Positions 35,567 through 44,149 are shown, numbered from the stretch's first letter. The stretch is 64,000 nt of DNA from Paenibacillus sp. J2TS4 (GCF_018403245.1 NZ_BOSH01000010.1:1-64000), one strand, 5' to 3'. Translations and numbers: made by a program. The notes: generated by a model not told the origin, from the letters alone.

Positions 35567-35653
35567 TTAATCTACAAAGCATGCAAGGTACAAGTGTTCG
35601 AAGGCGGATAAGTCCGTCAAATTGGCCTTACTTTTTCTACCAGCGCTTTATCT

Positions 35654-36412
35654 TTACCTGCTTCTCTTTTTGCGTTTATTTTGTATCACTAAATACAACA
35701 CGATGAGCAGAATGGCGGCATACATGATTCCAAGACTGATCATTGCCTGATTCTGTGGATTGCTTGTAAATAAACCTGCAATAAAATCAGGAGCTATGAT
35801 AATACACGGAGCGATAATCGTTACCCATGTTTTTGACAAAATAGAATAGCCAATTAGAAATAAGGCACACACTCCGGCAATCACCATACTTTGAGAAGGG
35901 GTGGCTATAAAAACAGGACTTAACCCCAACGATTTGTCGATAAGCTTGATTCCCAAAAACATGGCCAATGGCCCGGCACCCACGATCCAATACATTAGAA
36001 TCCGGACGCCTTTGGACATCGATCCGGAGCTTTCCATCCGCATGAACAGGATAAACACACCCAGCGAGATCACGAAGGCGGAGAGATTGCCGATAATTTC
36101 AAGAAGACTATAAGCGGCTTCTCCTCTTAAAGCGTCCGGCAGAATAACAAAGGATAGAGCCAAAGGGAAAAAGAGCAGCAAGAGGGATATGACCTCTTTT
36201 CTATCCGTCTTCATCTCATTCTTGAGCTGGTCCATATAAGCTTTAGGCGACCCGCCGGTAATCGCTTCGATACTCTTCCCGCTGTTTTCCGCTTGAACTA
36301 AATGATCCTCCAGCTCTGTCACAATTTCTTGAATTTCCTTCTCATTCTTGCCATAGGATGTCAAATATACTTTTAAATTTGTCAAAAAGTCTTCGGCTTC
36401 TTTAGATAGCAT
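35654..36412 (-). CDS. HAAS-domain membrane protein (DUF1700-like)
   Basis: A 252-aa protein. The N-terminal 70 residues are a soluble helical domain (AEDFLTNLKVYLTSYGKNEK, then IVTELEDHLVQAENSGKS and TGGSPKAYMDQL) of the HAAS/DUF1700 type. Six or so membrane helices follow from residue 77 and the tail is basic (NKRKKRSR). Such proteins nearly always sit behind a PadR-like regulator, as here: the ATG directly follows the PadR stop codon. It probably modulates envelope stress or a transporter; the precise role is unknown. Confidence 0.8.
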   Translation of the reverse strand: MLSKEAEDFLTNLKVYLTSYGKNEKEIQEIVTELEDHLVQAENSGKSIEAITGGSPKAYMDQLKNEMKTDRKEVISLLLLFFPLALSFVILPDALRGEAAYSLLEIIGNLSAFVISLGVFILFMRMESSGSMSKGVRILMYWIVGAGPLAMFLGIKLIDKSLGLSPVFIATPSQSMVIAGVCALFLIGYSILSKTWVTIIAPCIIIAPDFIAGLFTSNPQNQAMISLGIMYAAILLIVLYLVIQNKRKKRSR

Positions 36413-36757
36413 TCAGCAATCCCCTCCTTGAGTTAAATCAATATCAAATAGCGCTTCCACAGCTCGGGAAAGCTCCTTCCATCTTGCCTGAAAATCTGTT
36501 AAATCTTCGAGGCCCGCTGGAGTAATGGAATAGTATTTACGCTTCGGACCGTTCGGAGAAGCTTTCATGACAGTCGATACGAGTCCTTCCTTTTGCAGCC
36601 GTATCAGAACCGGGTAGATACTTCCTTCACTAACCATATGGAAACCAAACTGCTCCAGCTTCTCTATCATTTCATAGCCATATGTCTCCCCTCGAGCGAT
36701 AACAGCTAGCAAACAACCCTCTAGGATCCCTTTTAACATCTGGGTGGATGTCGACAT
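36413..36757 (-). CDS. PadR-family transcriptional regulator
   Basis: A 114-aa winged-helix repressor: LKGILEGCLLAVIARGETYG, YEMIEKLEQFGF, SEGSIYPVLIRLQKEGLV and GPKRKYYSITPAG are the PadR core. I chose ATG 36757, with GGGAGTGGTGAG upstream, because the family begins there; a longer frame to 36919 would read through the promoter. It is co-transcribed with the HAAS membrane protein. The perfect palindrome over its own promoter indicates autoregulation. Confidence 0.9.
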   Translation of the reverse strand: MSTSTQMLKGILEGCLLAVIARGETYGYEMIEKLEQFGFHMVSEGSIYPVLIRLQKEGLVSTVMKASPNGPKRKYYSITPAGLEDLTDFQARWKELSRAVEALFDIDLTQGGDC

Positions 36758-36799
36758 CTCACCACTCCCTTGCAATACAATATAGCTGGGCAAAAAAAT

Positions 36800-36852
36800 A
36801 ATCTGTTCAGTATCTTGTAATGCATTATAGCAAGATACTGAACAGATTACAA
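36800..36852 (-). promoter_or_regulatory. padR-type promoter overlapped by a perfect 18-bp inverted repeat
   Basis: AATCTGTTCAGTATCTTG (36800-36817) and its exact reverse complement (36831-36848) enclose a 13-bp centre holding TAATGCATTA. On the minus strand TTGTAA, 17 bp and TATAAT form a good sigma-A promoter inside it, so a bound repressor would cover both hexamers. It lies 43 bp before the PadR start. Confidence 0.8.
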
Positions 36853-36984
36853 CCCCTAACGAAGCTCCTTGCGGCTGACTCCCATCATACCGCACCAATT
36901 CCCCCCAAGACTTGCGCATAATACGCCAGAAGGGGAGCGCCTTTGGAATTAGCCCAGGCTAGCACATTAATACGCTGGTAGGGG

Positions 36985-37038
36985 GCGCTCTTAGCGTCTT
37001 AGCGTCTTAGCGTTAGTCGAACAGCAGCGCTAAGAGCT
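36985..37038. repeat. short tandem repeat with long hairpin potential
   Basis: CTTAGCGT occurs three times in tandem from 36989 on, and GCTCTTAGCG pairs with CGCTAAGAGC at 37028-37037. It follows the GntR gene end (minus strand) and might end its transcript, but no T-run follows. Confidence 0.4.
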
Positions 37039-37051
37039 GTTTCCCCGCCCT

Positions 37052-38425
37052 TTAAAGCACTGCTTCCAGCCTGCGGCATACGGAGATTTCATCCTCCATG
37101 TTGGACCAAAACCATTTTAATTCGTTGCGGATCGTCGCCAGCTCGTCCATGCTTAGATTCAGCTCGGAAACAAGCCGATAGGATGGGACAATTTCCCGAT
37201 ACATATGAAAGCGTGAAGGCCGCTTTAGCGATTCTTTGCCCTTCCACTCCGCCGCCCGTTTATGGGCCGGGATACTCAGTGTCTTCTTGCGAATTCTTAA
37301 TTGTGCGTTGTAAGAAAGCAGATAATCGACAAAGACTTTGGCCGCTTCCTTGTGCCTGGAGTGCCGGTTGACCGCCAGTCCAATGACGACCAGCAAGGAC
37401 CTGGCTTCGTTCTTATAAGGGAGCGGCGCAACATCAAAATCAAATTTAGCCTGGCGCATATGATTGAGACTTAAATAAGTCGTCATGATCATGGAAACCT
37501 TGCCTGACAGAAACAGCTGCTCCGCATCCGCATCGCTCTCCGACCAGAAAGTCGGAAAGATTCCCTGATGATAAATGAGACTGCGGCAGTGGACGAGGCT
37601 CTCCATCAGCTTAGTGCCGCCAATTACATAACGGCCCTCCTCATTTCGCTCAAATTTCATCCCGCTTTGCAACAGAAACACCGGCCAGCGATTGTCGGAC
37701 AGCAGGTGAAAATAAAACCCATACCTGTCCTTGCCGTCGCTCAACCTCACTGCGGCTTCCATGGCATCGTCCCATGTCCAGCTGCTGTCCGGCTCCAATA
37801 CCTGCTTCTCCCGAAAATGCTCGCGATTATAGCACAGAATGACAGGAGTAAACAGAAATGGCCTGACATAACAGTCTTCTGTCTGAGTAAACAGCCGGGA
37901 TAGAAAGGGATAGACTTCTGAATCCGCCTCAAGCGGCTCCAATTGCAATAGACGATCTTGCTCAAATATTCGCTGATAATCCGTATTATTCAGAGTAAAG
38001 ATGTCGAGCAAGTTATTCTCCATATACTCGAGGCTCACGCCATGGTCGTTACCAAATGTCAGCGGAACGGCTCGCACGTCAATATGCGGATGCTCCCGGT
38101 GAAAATCTTCCAATAACCCATGCAGATCCGCTTCTCTAAGGACCGAAGGATAGTAACCGAACGTCACGGTTATCTTCTCCGCGGCGTAAGGTTGTACGAC
38201 CTTGTTGCCGATCCTCGGCACTTTCTCAATCAATCCTTCCGAAACCAGCAGGTCCAAGCCCTGGCGAACGGAATTTTTACTAAGCTGAAAATCTATAGCC
38301 AGCACTCGCTCCGAAGGCAAGTATTGGCCGATGGATAACTTCCCGGATACTATGTCATTGCGTAAGGTGCGCACCATCTCATCCAATCGCGCCCGGAATG
38401 TCGTCCGGCTTGGTTTGTGGCTCAT
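37052..38425 (-). CDS. GntR-type regulator fused to a solute-binding-protein-like domain
   Basis: A 457-aa protein. Residues 10-80 are a GntR winged HTH (RTLRNDIVSGKLSIGQYLPS, ERVLAIDFQLSKNSVRQGLD, LIEKVPRIGNKVV). From about residue 85 on it resembles a MalE-type extracellular binding protein (ITVTFGYYPSVLREADLHG, DSSWTWDDAMEAAVRLSDGK, FLLQSGMKFE, LFLSGKVSMIMTTY) but without any signal peptide, so it is a cytoplasmic sensor. A homologue with the same layout is at 42440-43822. It lies next to the aminotransferase/amidohydrolase operon and may control it. The ligand is likely a sugar or related compound. Confidence 0.85.
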   Translation of the reverse strand: MSHKPSRTTFRARLDEMVRTLRNDIVSGKLSIGQYLPSERVLAIDFQLSKNSVRQGLDLLVSEGLIEKVPRIGNKVVQPYAAEKITVTFGYYPSVLREADLHGLLEDFHREHPHIDVRAVPLTFGNDHGVSLEYMENNLLDIFTLNNTDYQRIFEQDRLLQLEPLEADSEVYPFLSRLFTQTEDCYVRPFLFTPVILCYNREHFREKQVLEPDSSWTWDDAMEAAVRLSDGKDRYGFYFHLLSDNRWPVFLLQSGMKFERNEEGRYVIGGTKLMESLVHCRSLIYHQGIFPTFWSESDADAEQLFLSGKVSMIMTTYLSLNHMRQAKFDFDVAPLPYKNEARSLLVVIGLAVNRHSRHKEAAKVFVDYLLSYNAQLRIRKKTLSIPAHKRAAEWKGKESLKRPSRFHMYREIVPSYRLVSELNLSMDELATIRNELKWFWSNMEDEISVCRRLEAVL

Positions 38426-38547
38426 CTTAATCTCCTCTTAAAGTGTCTGTATTGAAAAAATCATATCCTCTGGTTCATATCCTGTCAAGTTAGATAAGAC
38501 CCAGCATGACAACAGCGGCTTTACTAGGCTAAAGGCAGTACCCTCCT

Positions 38548-38909
38548 TCATCCCGCCGACTTACGGAGCTTGATTAGGGCTTCAGGGCGCTCTGCCACCG
38601 ATTCGCCCGGCTTTGTAAATTTGCAATACTCACTCATCGGTGTGATCCCTGCATTGTCCAGAACGATAGCGATTTTATTATGGCCGAGGCCAAAATTTTC
38701 GGCCCCCTGTCCATTAACAAAAGCCGGGGGCGGATAGGCAGCGGCTTCTTTGAAATAGGCTAACACCTTGTGCATTTCCGGGGTTTCAAATTCGAATCGA
38801 ACTGTTTGAGATCACTTAATTTTCCTTGTCCCCCGGGGCGTTATAAGCATGCGTCAATGCCTGGAAGGTCGCCGCATCCAAGGCATTTCCGGCAGCCTTC
38901 ATATTTCAT
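38548..38909 (-). pseudogene. remnant of an ABC substrate-binding protein gene
   Basis: Two minus-strand pieces survive: MKAAGNALDAATFQALTHAY followed by NAPGDKEN (start 38909, stop within 90 bp), then, in another frame after about 40 bp, MHKVLAYFKEAAAYPPPAFV and FGLGHNKIAIVLDNAGITP to KLRKSAG. The 'YPPPAFVNG...F..G..A' pattern is that of the middle of sugar-binding proteins. At least one frameshift or stop and both ends missing make it non-functional. The assignment is by pattern and moderate. Confidence 0.45.
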
Positions 38910-38950
38910 GCCAAAATCCGGCGGTTAGGCCGGATTTCAAACATGAAATA
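38902..38950 (-). terminator. long hairpin after the amidohydrolase operon
   Basis: TATTTCATG/CATGAAATA forms an outer stem and AAATCCGG/CCGGATTT an inner stem around CGGTTAGG. It lies 17 bp after the amidohydrolase stop and likely ends that operon, although the T-run is weak. Confidence 0.5.
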
Positions 38951-38966
38951 CTATGGTGAAATGTAA

Positions 38967-39782
38967 TTACCCGTTAAGCCAGCGGAGGGCATTGTCCCGG
39001 CACAAGGCCAGGCGATCGGGGTCACTTATACCGGCGGCGGCTAGCTGCAGCGCCGTCGCACCGGCTTCTTGCAGAGGTTCGCAGGAGCTGAAGGCGAAAG
39101 TACTTGCCCATCTCCGCTCAACCAGTTGGGAGATGACCGCAAGCGGCCCATTGACATGCCAAAGATCGCAGATGACCCGGTCCAGATGCCAATTCTCCGT
39201 CTGCAAACGAAGCACAGCGCTCCATTCATACTCCCGAAGACCGCTTATAAGCAGCGGGTGGCCCTCACACCTGGCGATCAGTTCCGCCAAGGCATGCAGA
39301 GGCACAGTCTCAGCCGGATAGCGGGGATGCTGCAATCGCTCATCCTGCAGCCGGACACAGACCGCAAGCGGAAGCTGTCGCTTGCGTAAAGCGCTGACAA
39401 GCTCCGCGACCCGCTGGTCACCCAGCCCGTACCCGTGATTGCCGGGGAGCAGCCGGATTCCGCGCGTCCCGCTTTGCTCGGCATATTCCAGCTCTCGCTC
39501 CCACCCGTCGGATTCCGCAGGATTGAGGATAGCAAAGGGCCATAGCCGCCCGTCTGCAGCCGTTTCGGCAAATAACGCTGCATTGCCGGCATGAGTATCG
39601 TGGCCAAAAATAGAAGCGATATGGCTCACACAGATCCCTGCAAGCCCATAGCGATCAGCCATCGCGATCAAATCTGCAGCCGAAGCTTGCGCCTGATGGC
39701 GAAAGGGCCACTGGCCCATAAAAGCTGTGACATCTACAGCGCCGCTTTTGGCAAAGCAGTCGAATAATGCCCCGCTGCTCAT
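38967..39782 (-). CDS. amidohydrolase-family protein (Amidohydro_2 type)
   Basis: A 271-aa TIM-barrel hydrolase-like protein: FDCFAKSGAVDVTAFMGQWP at the start, GLAGICVSHIASIFGHDTH, RGIRLLPGNHGYGL and VICDLWHVNGPL further on. The usual HxH after strand 1 is not seen ('VDVTAFMG' instead), so the metal site is incomplete. The start is set by the TAATG overlap with the preceding gene; a longer frame to 39893 would overlap 112 bp. It is the last gene of a three-gene operon. It may be a partner or regulatory paralogue of the 39782-40525 enzyme. Confidence 0.7.
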   Translation of the reverse strand: MSSGALFDCFAKSGAVDVTAFMGQWPFRHQAQASAADLIAMADRYGLAGICVSHIASIFGHDTHAGNAALFAETAADGRLWPFAILNPAESDGWERELEYAEQSGTRGIRLLPGNHGYGLGDQRVAELVSALRKRQLPLAVCVRLQDERLQHPRYPAETVPLHALAELIARCEGHPLLISGLREYEWSAVLRLQTENWHLDRVICDLWHVNGPLAVISQLVERRWASTFAFSSCEPLQEAGATALQLAAAGISDPDRLALCRDNALRWLNG

Positions 39783-40525
39783 TATTGCGCCACCTCCTCT
39801 AGCAATCGCTTCATGTTCCCTTCCGTGATAAGCCTTATGTGCTCCGGTGCTAATCCGGCTCCCAGCACCTTGCCGAGATTGCTGGCGAGACATGCTCCCG
39901 GCAGATCCGACCCGAAGATAACACGATCGGGACCGAGCCGCTCGACCGCCAGAGCCACTTCGTGCGCTCCGATCGGAGTGCCTGACGTATCCGTAAAGAT
40001 GTTCGCATAAGGGGCGATAGCATTCATTGCGCTCTCCACTTGCCCTCCCATATGGGCCATGATGATCCGGGCCTCCGGATAGCGGCGAGCGAGATCTACG
40101 ACGTGATCAGCCTTCGATTCGTATGGAAGCTGGCCGACGGTTTTGCGCCAGGAATGAATGAGAATAGGGGCACAATACTCAATGGCCTGCTCGATAAAGG
40201 GGAAGGTCAATGGATCGTTGCATAACGTCGCCACCCATAATTTCAATCCGATCATCCCCTGCTCCTCGATACGACGGCGAAAATCCGCTAACGCCTCCGT
40301 CCCATGGCGAGGATTCACATAGCAGTACCCGGCTATCCGATCCGGATAATTCCGGATAGCCGCCACCATATCGTTGTTGGCTTGAACAACTTCATCCCAC
40401 GTCGGCTGGTGAATATAATTAGCAATGGAGCTGCCGATAAACAAGCGGACTCCTAATCGATCTCCTTCTTCCAGTGTGGCCGGATGAAGCTCAGAGCCGT
40501 GCAAATGAATATGGGCATCGATCAC
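39782..40525 (-). CDS. metal-dependent amidohydrolase (Amidohydro_2 family)
   Basis: A 247-aa enzyme with the metal ligands visible: IDAHIHLHG at the N-terminus (HxH), PILIHSW (His on strand 5) and FGSDLPG (Asp on strand 8), plus IIMAHMGG. I chose GTG 40525 because GGAGGG lies 7 nt upstream and the GTG overlaps the aminotransferase stop as GTGA; the ATG at 40540 has its site too close. Members hydrolyse or decarboxylate small cyclic or amide compounds. Coupled translation with the aminotransferase suggests that both act on one metabolite. Confidence 0.82.
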   Translation of the reverse strand: MIDAHIHLHGSELHPATLEEGDRLGVRLFIGSSIANYIHQPTWDEVVQANNDMVAAIRNYPDRIAGYCYVNPRHGTEALADFRRRIEEQGMIGLKLWVATLCNDPLTFPFIEQAIEYCAPILIHSWRKTVGQLPYESKADHVVDLARRYPEARIIMAHMGGQVESAMNAIAPYANIFTDTSGTPIGAHEVALAVERLGPDRVIFGSDLPGACLASNLGKVLGAGLAPEHIRLITEGNMKRLLEEVAQ

Positions 40526-42012
40526 CGGCCATCCCTCCATTCCTTCAAATCCGTGCAGACTCTTTCCATTCTGGACAGGGCCTCGACAATATCTTGTTCC
40601 CGATGGCTGAAATTGACATAGGAGACGTTATAAAGGGATAGCCCGTGCTTATAAGCGAATCGGAAAAACCGCTCTTTAAGCTCTTCCCTCGAGACATCGG
40701 CTCTCTCTCGACCTGAGGATCGTCCCCCCTGGTCGCCACTGGCCTGCCTCCCGCCTTCATTGTGAAGAAGCGCTTTTTGCCCTGATCGAAGCACGATTGC
40801 TGGACAAGGCCAGAAGCCTCGAACCTCCAGCGGAATATCATGCTGTTCAAACATCCGGTTCAAACCGCTCCACAGCTTCTCTCCCCAGTGCCATAAATGA
40901 TCTACGACATCATGCTCCACATAAGTATTAATGCAGGCTTTGGCCGCAGCCAGGGACAGCGTTTCTCCGCCAAAAGTTGAGGAAATAACCGTTCCTCCCC
41001 GATCACAGCAAGCCATAACCTCTTTACGTCCGGCAAACACCGATAGCGGCATTCCGTTAGCCAACCCTTTGCTATACACTGCGAGATCAGGAATAGTGTC
41101 AAAATACTGCTGCACCCCTCCCAGCGCAATGCGAAACCCGGTAACGATTTCGTCAAAGATAAGGAGGCTTCCGTGTTTCCGGGTCAGCTCACGCAGCGCC
41201 GGGTAATACGTACGCCCTTGCTCCATATTCGCATAATCGGCGGCAACGACAACAGCGGCTATCTGCCCGTTATATTCGGCGAACAGGCGCTCGAGAGCAG
41301 GCAAGTCGTTCCACCCGGCCGCATGGTGAAGCGAGCTGAGCTCCCTGGGTACGCCAGGGACAGCCGGGGCCGATTGGCCTGGCAGCTGCGACCCGCCCGC
41401 CGCCAGACTGTTAAGCCAGCCATTGTAACCGACCTGCACGATATGATCGCGACCCGTGTAATGACGGGCAAGCCGTATAGCGGCAGCAATCGCTTCCCCG
41501 CCCGTCTTCATAAAGCGGACCTGCTCGGCGCACGGAATAAGCTCGCACAGCATTTCCGCCACCTCTCCTTCGAGAGGATGCGGATGACCGAAGGAAATCC
41601 CGCTATCCAATTGGGCGCGAATCGCATCATCTACAGCGGGATACCGGTAACCGAGCGTAACCGGACCGAGCCCGTTGCGGAAATCAATGTATTCCTTCCC
41701 ATCCATGTCCCACACCCGACAGCCATTTCCTCTTACTATAACCCCCGGCTCCTCGGGAATAAGGACAGGGGCTTTGGAGCATGTGCTCGACCCCCACGGA
41801 ATGACGCGGCTCATCCGTTCATACCATAGATGGGAGCTTAATTCAGGGCTCCCGCCTTCTGCTCCTGTTGTCCCAAGCTCCTTTTCCACAGCCATTCGAA
41901 ATTCAGGGGACTTCGCTTTGTCTTGCCCTTGCCCACGGCCCTTTGTTTTAATTGATAACGCTTCCCCAATGTCGTCATCCTTGCTCTTCCAACCAGCTTG
42001 CTGCTCTTCCAA
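40522..42012 (-). CDS. class III PLP-dependent aminotransferase (GSA-aminomutase-like)
   Basis: A 496-aa enzyme. The core from about residue 60 has MSRVIPWGSSTCSKAPVLIP, GNGCRVWDMDGKEYIDFRNG, FMKTGGEAIAAAIRLARHYT (PLP phosphate loop), LLIFDEIVTGFRIALGG (Asp on the pyridine nitrogen) and YSKGLANGMPLS (Schiff-base Lys). It resembles glutamate-1-semialdehyde aminomutase, but the gene context is not heme synthesis. The start is taken as TTG 42012, with GGGAGG 8 nt before it; an ATG at 42051 lacks a site. The first 55 residues are charged and poorly conserved in type. It leads the operon. Confidence 0.85.
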   Translation of the reverse strand: MEEQQAGWKSKDDDIGEALSIKTKGRGQGQDKAKSPEFRMAVEKELGTTGAEGGSPELSSHLWYERMSRVIPWGSSTCSKAPVLIPEEPGVIVRGNGCRVWDMDGKEYIDFRNGLGPVTLGYRYPAVDDAIRAQLDSGISFGHPHPLEGEVAEMLCELIPCAEQVRFMKTGGEAIAAAIRLARHYTGRDHIVQVGYNGWLNSLAAGGSQLPGQSAPAVPGVPRELSSLHHAAGWNDLPALERLFAEYNGQIAAVVVAADYANMEQGRTYYPALRELTRKHGSLLIFDEIVTGFRIALGGVQQYFDTIPDLAVYSKGLANGMPLSVFAGRKEVMACCDRGGTVISSTFGGETLSLAAAKACINTYVEHDVVDHLWHWGEKLWSGLNRMFEQHDIPLEVRGFWPCPAIVLRSGQKALLHNEGGRQASGDQGGRSSGRERADVSREELKERFFRFAYKHGLSLYNVSYVNFSHREQDIVEALSRMERVCTDLKEWRDGR

Positions 42013-42051
42013 TCCCTGCACCTCCCATAATATTTCATATGTGCGATACAT

Positions 42052-42377
42052 TCAGAAGCTTGCGCATTACTTTTACGGCATTGTAATTTCGTGAACCTTT
42101 ACATCACTTTCGCGAGACTTTCTCTGGCGTAATCGGCCTATGGGATGAAGGGAGCCTATCTTTGTGGCCAAGACACAGAGTTAGGCCCATCTTCTCTTTT
42201 CCTGCCAAACAATGATACAATTCAAAGTGAGATTATTTATGAGGACTAACGATATGATGGCCTGCTCACATCTTTGTAGCATCATGAGGCTTACTGACGA
42301 ACATATGAGCTAAGGATAACTGATAAACAGCCGTTATCTTCTTTTTTAGCAAACCCATCCTCCTCGCTTACAATATA
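42052..42377. other. intergenic region between aminotransferase and GntR genes
   Basis: About 330 bp without a coding frame between divergent genes, so it should hold both promoters. AGGTTCACGAAA (minus strand, near 42095) resembles the tip of the TnpB-type relic at 10 kb over only 11 bases and is not taken as a second copy. Confidence 0.4.
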
Positions 42378-42399
42378 GTACATGTACCATACATATACC
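42378..42399. promoter_or_regulatory. direct-repeat operator candidate before the second GntR gene
   Basis: On the minus strand GGTATATGTAT is followed directly by GGTACATGTAC, two 11-bp repeats each near-palindromic. TATAAT overlaps 42403-42408, so a bound protein would touch the -10 region. The adjacent GntR-type regulator is the likely ligand. Confidence 0.45.
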
Positions 42400-42439
42400 A
42401 TTATATAATGACAGCCGCCACATTGGGAAGGGGTATCTT

Positions 42440-43822
42440 ATGCGTAGAGAAAATGAGTTTTTGTATATGAGACTTTACGGGATATTAAAGGAGCAAATCT
42501 TGACCGGATTGATCCAGCCAGGGAACTACCTGCTCCCGGAGAATGAGCTTTGCAGGTGTTACAGCATGAGCCGAAACTCTGTGCGCAAAGCATTGGAGCA
42601 ATTACAGAACGATGGACTGGTTATCAAAAGACCGGGTCTGGGCACGATGGTACCCGTTGATCTGGCGATTCAACCGTCGGACCGGAGCGTGCTGCGAATT
42701 CTGGCTCCCTACCCGGCGCATTTTGTAGATAACGGCCTCCCCTCCATTATCAAGGCCTTCTCCAAGCTTCATCCCCATGTGGATGTTCAGCTGTTGAGTT
42801 TGCCGGCTCTCCACTTCTGGGATTCGTTCCAGACCTGCTGTCATATGGGAATGACTCCGGATGTCGTCCTTGTATCGGACTTGCATCTGACGGACAGAGA
42901 TCGCTTGGCCGCCTTCACGGATTTGCGGGATCCTTTGAGTAGCCAATTGGATTTCATCTACCCTAAGCTGCTGAACCATTTTCGATACGATGATCAACTG
43001 ATCGCTGCGCCCCTTACGTTTACGCCGACATTTTTGGCGTTCAATCCGACTCTATTTGCAAGCGAAGGGATTCCTCTGCCAACGGAAGATTGGACACTGG
43101 ACGATTTTTGCGATGCGGCCCGCCGCCTGACTCAAGAGCAGGACGCGAGAATTATCCGCTACGGTCTGTCCATCTTTCCCCAGGTTTCCCGCTGGCCTGT
43201 GTTTGCCTTGCAGAACCAGGAAGCCGGTGCCTTCGACGGACTGACCGCTGATAGCCTCCGGAAGGCGTTGTCTCTGATCCAGGATTTGCTGTACCATCAG
43301 CGGGCGGCTATCATGTATCCACAACATGACACCAACCCGTTTCTGTATGAGAAATCCGCTATGACTCTCACGACGCTCTTCGAGATGTCCAGTTGGAAGG
43401 ATCGCAGCATTGACTTCACACCGGAGGCGGCCCCGCTGCCGTTCGGCCCGACTAAGGCCACCCTGCTGCAGGCGAATTCCCTCATGATTCCGATGAGTGC
43501 CAACCATCCGGAGCTGGCCCTCGCCTTCGTCCAGATTGCTCTGGAACCTGACGTTCAGAGAACGATGTGCGAGAGCACCCCTTTCTTGTCCGTGCTGCCA
43601 CAGGTTAACGAAGCGACGAGAACGAGGCAGCTCCTGCATGCCCTTAATGTCCAGGATCCGTTCATGGATAACAACCTGTTCTTGTATGAATTATTTGGCG
43701 AATCCGCCATGGATGAGCTGAAGGATGAACTGGCTTTGTTCTGGCTCGGGCTGGAAACCGCTGACGCGGTTACAGATGCTGTTGCCAAAGCTGTTGCCGG
43801 TGCATGGGCCAAGCCTCAATAA
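42440..43822 (+). CDS. GntR-type regulator fused to a solute-binding-protein-like domain (second copy)
   Basis: A 460-aa homologue of the 37052-38425 protein with the same order: GntR HTH in residues 5-75 (LYGILKEQILTGLIQPGNYL, MSRNSVRKALEQLQNDGLVI, RPGLGTMVP), then a binding-protein-like domain (LRILAPYPAHFVDNGLPSII, PTEDWTLDDFCDAARRLTQE, FLYEKSAMTLTTLFEMSSW). No signal peptide is present, so it senses inside the cell. GGAAGGGG precedes the ATG. The two regulators bracket the aminotransferase/amidohydrolase operon. The C-terminus is an Ala/Val-rich helix. Confidence 0.85.
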   Translation: MRRENEFLYMRLYGILKEQILTGLIQPGNYLLPENELCRCYSMSRNSVRKALEQLQNDGLVIKRPGLGTMVPVDLAIQPSDRSVLRILAPYPAHFVDNGLPSIIKAFSKLHPHVDVQLLSLPALHFWDSFQTCCHMGMTPDVVLVSDLHLTDRDRLAAFTDLRDPLSSQLDFIYPKLLNHFRYDDQLIAAPLTFTPTFLAFNPTLFASEGIPLPTEDWTLDDFCDAARRLTQEQDARIIRYGLSIFPQVSRWPVFALQNQEAGAFDGLTADSLRKALSLIQDLLYHQRAAIMYPQHDTNPFLYEKSAMTLTTLFEMSSWKDRSIDFTPEAAPLPFGPTKATLLQANSLMIPMSANHPELALAFVQIALEPDVQRTMCESTPFLSVLPQVNEATRTRQLLHALNVQDPFMDNNLFLYELFGESAMDELKDELALFWLGLETADAVTDAVAKAVAGAWAKPQ

Positions 43823-43880
43823 CGCGCTCGCTGCCCGCAAGAGGAACCAAATGCGCCTGAATGCAGGGCACCTTCGCTGA

Positions 43881-44066
43881 TCGACTGCAAAAATACATTA
43901 GTTTTGACCAGCTTCAGCTCTTTAGGGGTCATCGGCTGCAAAAATACAGTGGAATATCTCAAAAAATCGATTTCTCGTCCAAAAAGGTAAAATGGACTGC
44001 ACTTTTGCAGTAGATCCGACGAATCGAGACCAAAAATCGCCAATCGACTGTATTTTTGCAGTCAAC
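43881..44066. repeat. four-hairpin-module intergenic element, array 4
   Basis: TGYA words at 43886, 43937, 43998 and 44049 (spacing 51, 61, 51). Modules 3 and 4 are perfect small hairpins, ACTG-8 nt-CAGT and GACTG-8 nt-CAGTC; module 2 is CTG-8 nt-CAG and module 1 is weaker (ACTG/CATT). Modules 1-2 read TGCAAAAATAC and module 4 is close to its reverse complement. Confidence 0.65.
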
Positions 44067-44149
44067 GCAAAATCTAAGCAAGACGGATGTGCTTAAAGGC
44101 TGTAGTACTTGCAGCTGTGGCAGTTATGGCGGCGCTGCGGACTTGCGGT

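Noticed and set aside
36758..36919. 54-residue N-terminal extension of the PadR gene
   Set aside because: It would translate the promoter and operator palindrome, and the PadR fold begins at 36757.
42085..42125. possible second TnpB-type right end (GGTTCACGAAA)
   Set aside because: Only 11 bases match the 10-kb relic, and the AAGCCC...ACTTCA block is missing.
43881..44066. CRISPR-like array because of regular spacing
   Set aside because: Only four modules, unequal spacing (51/61/51), no conserved repeat sequence and no cas genes.
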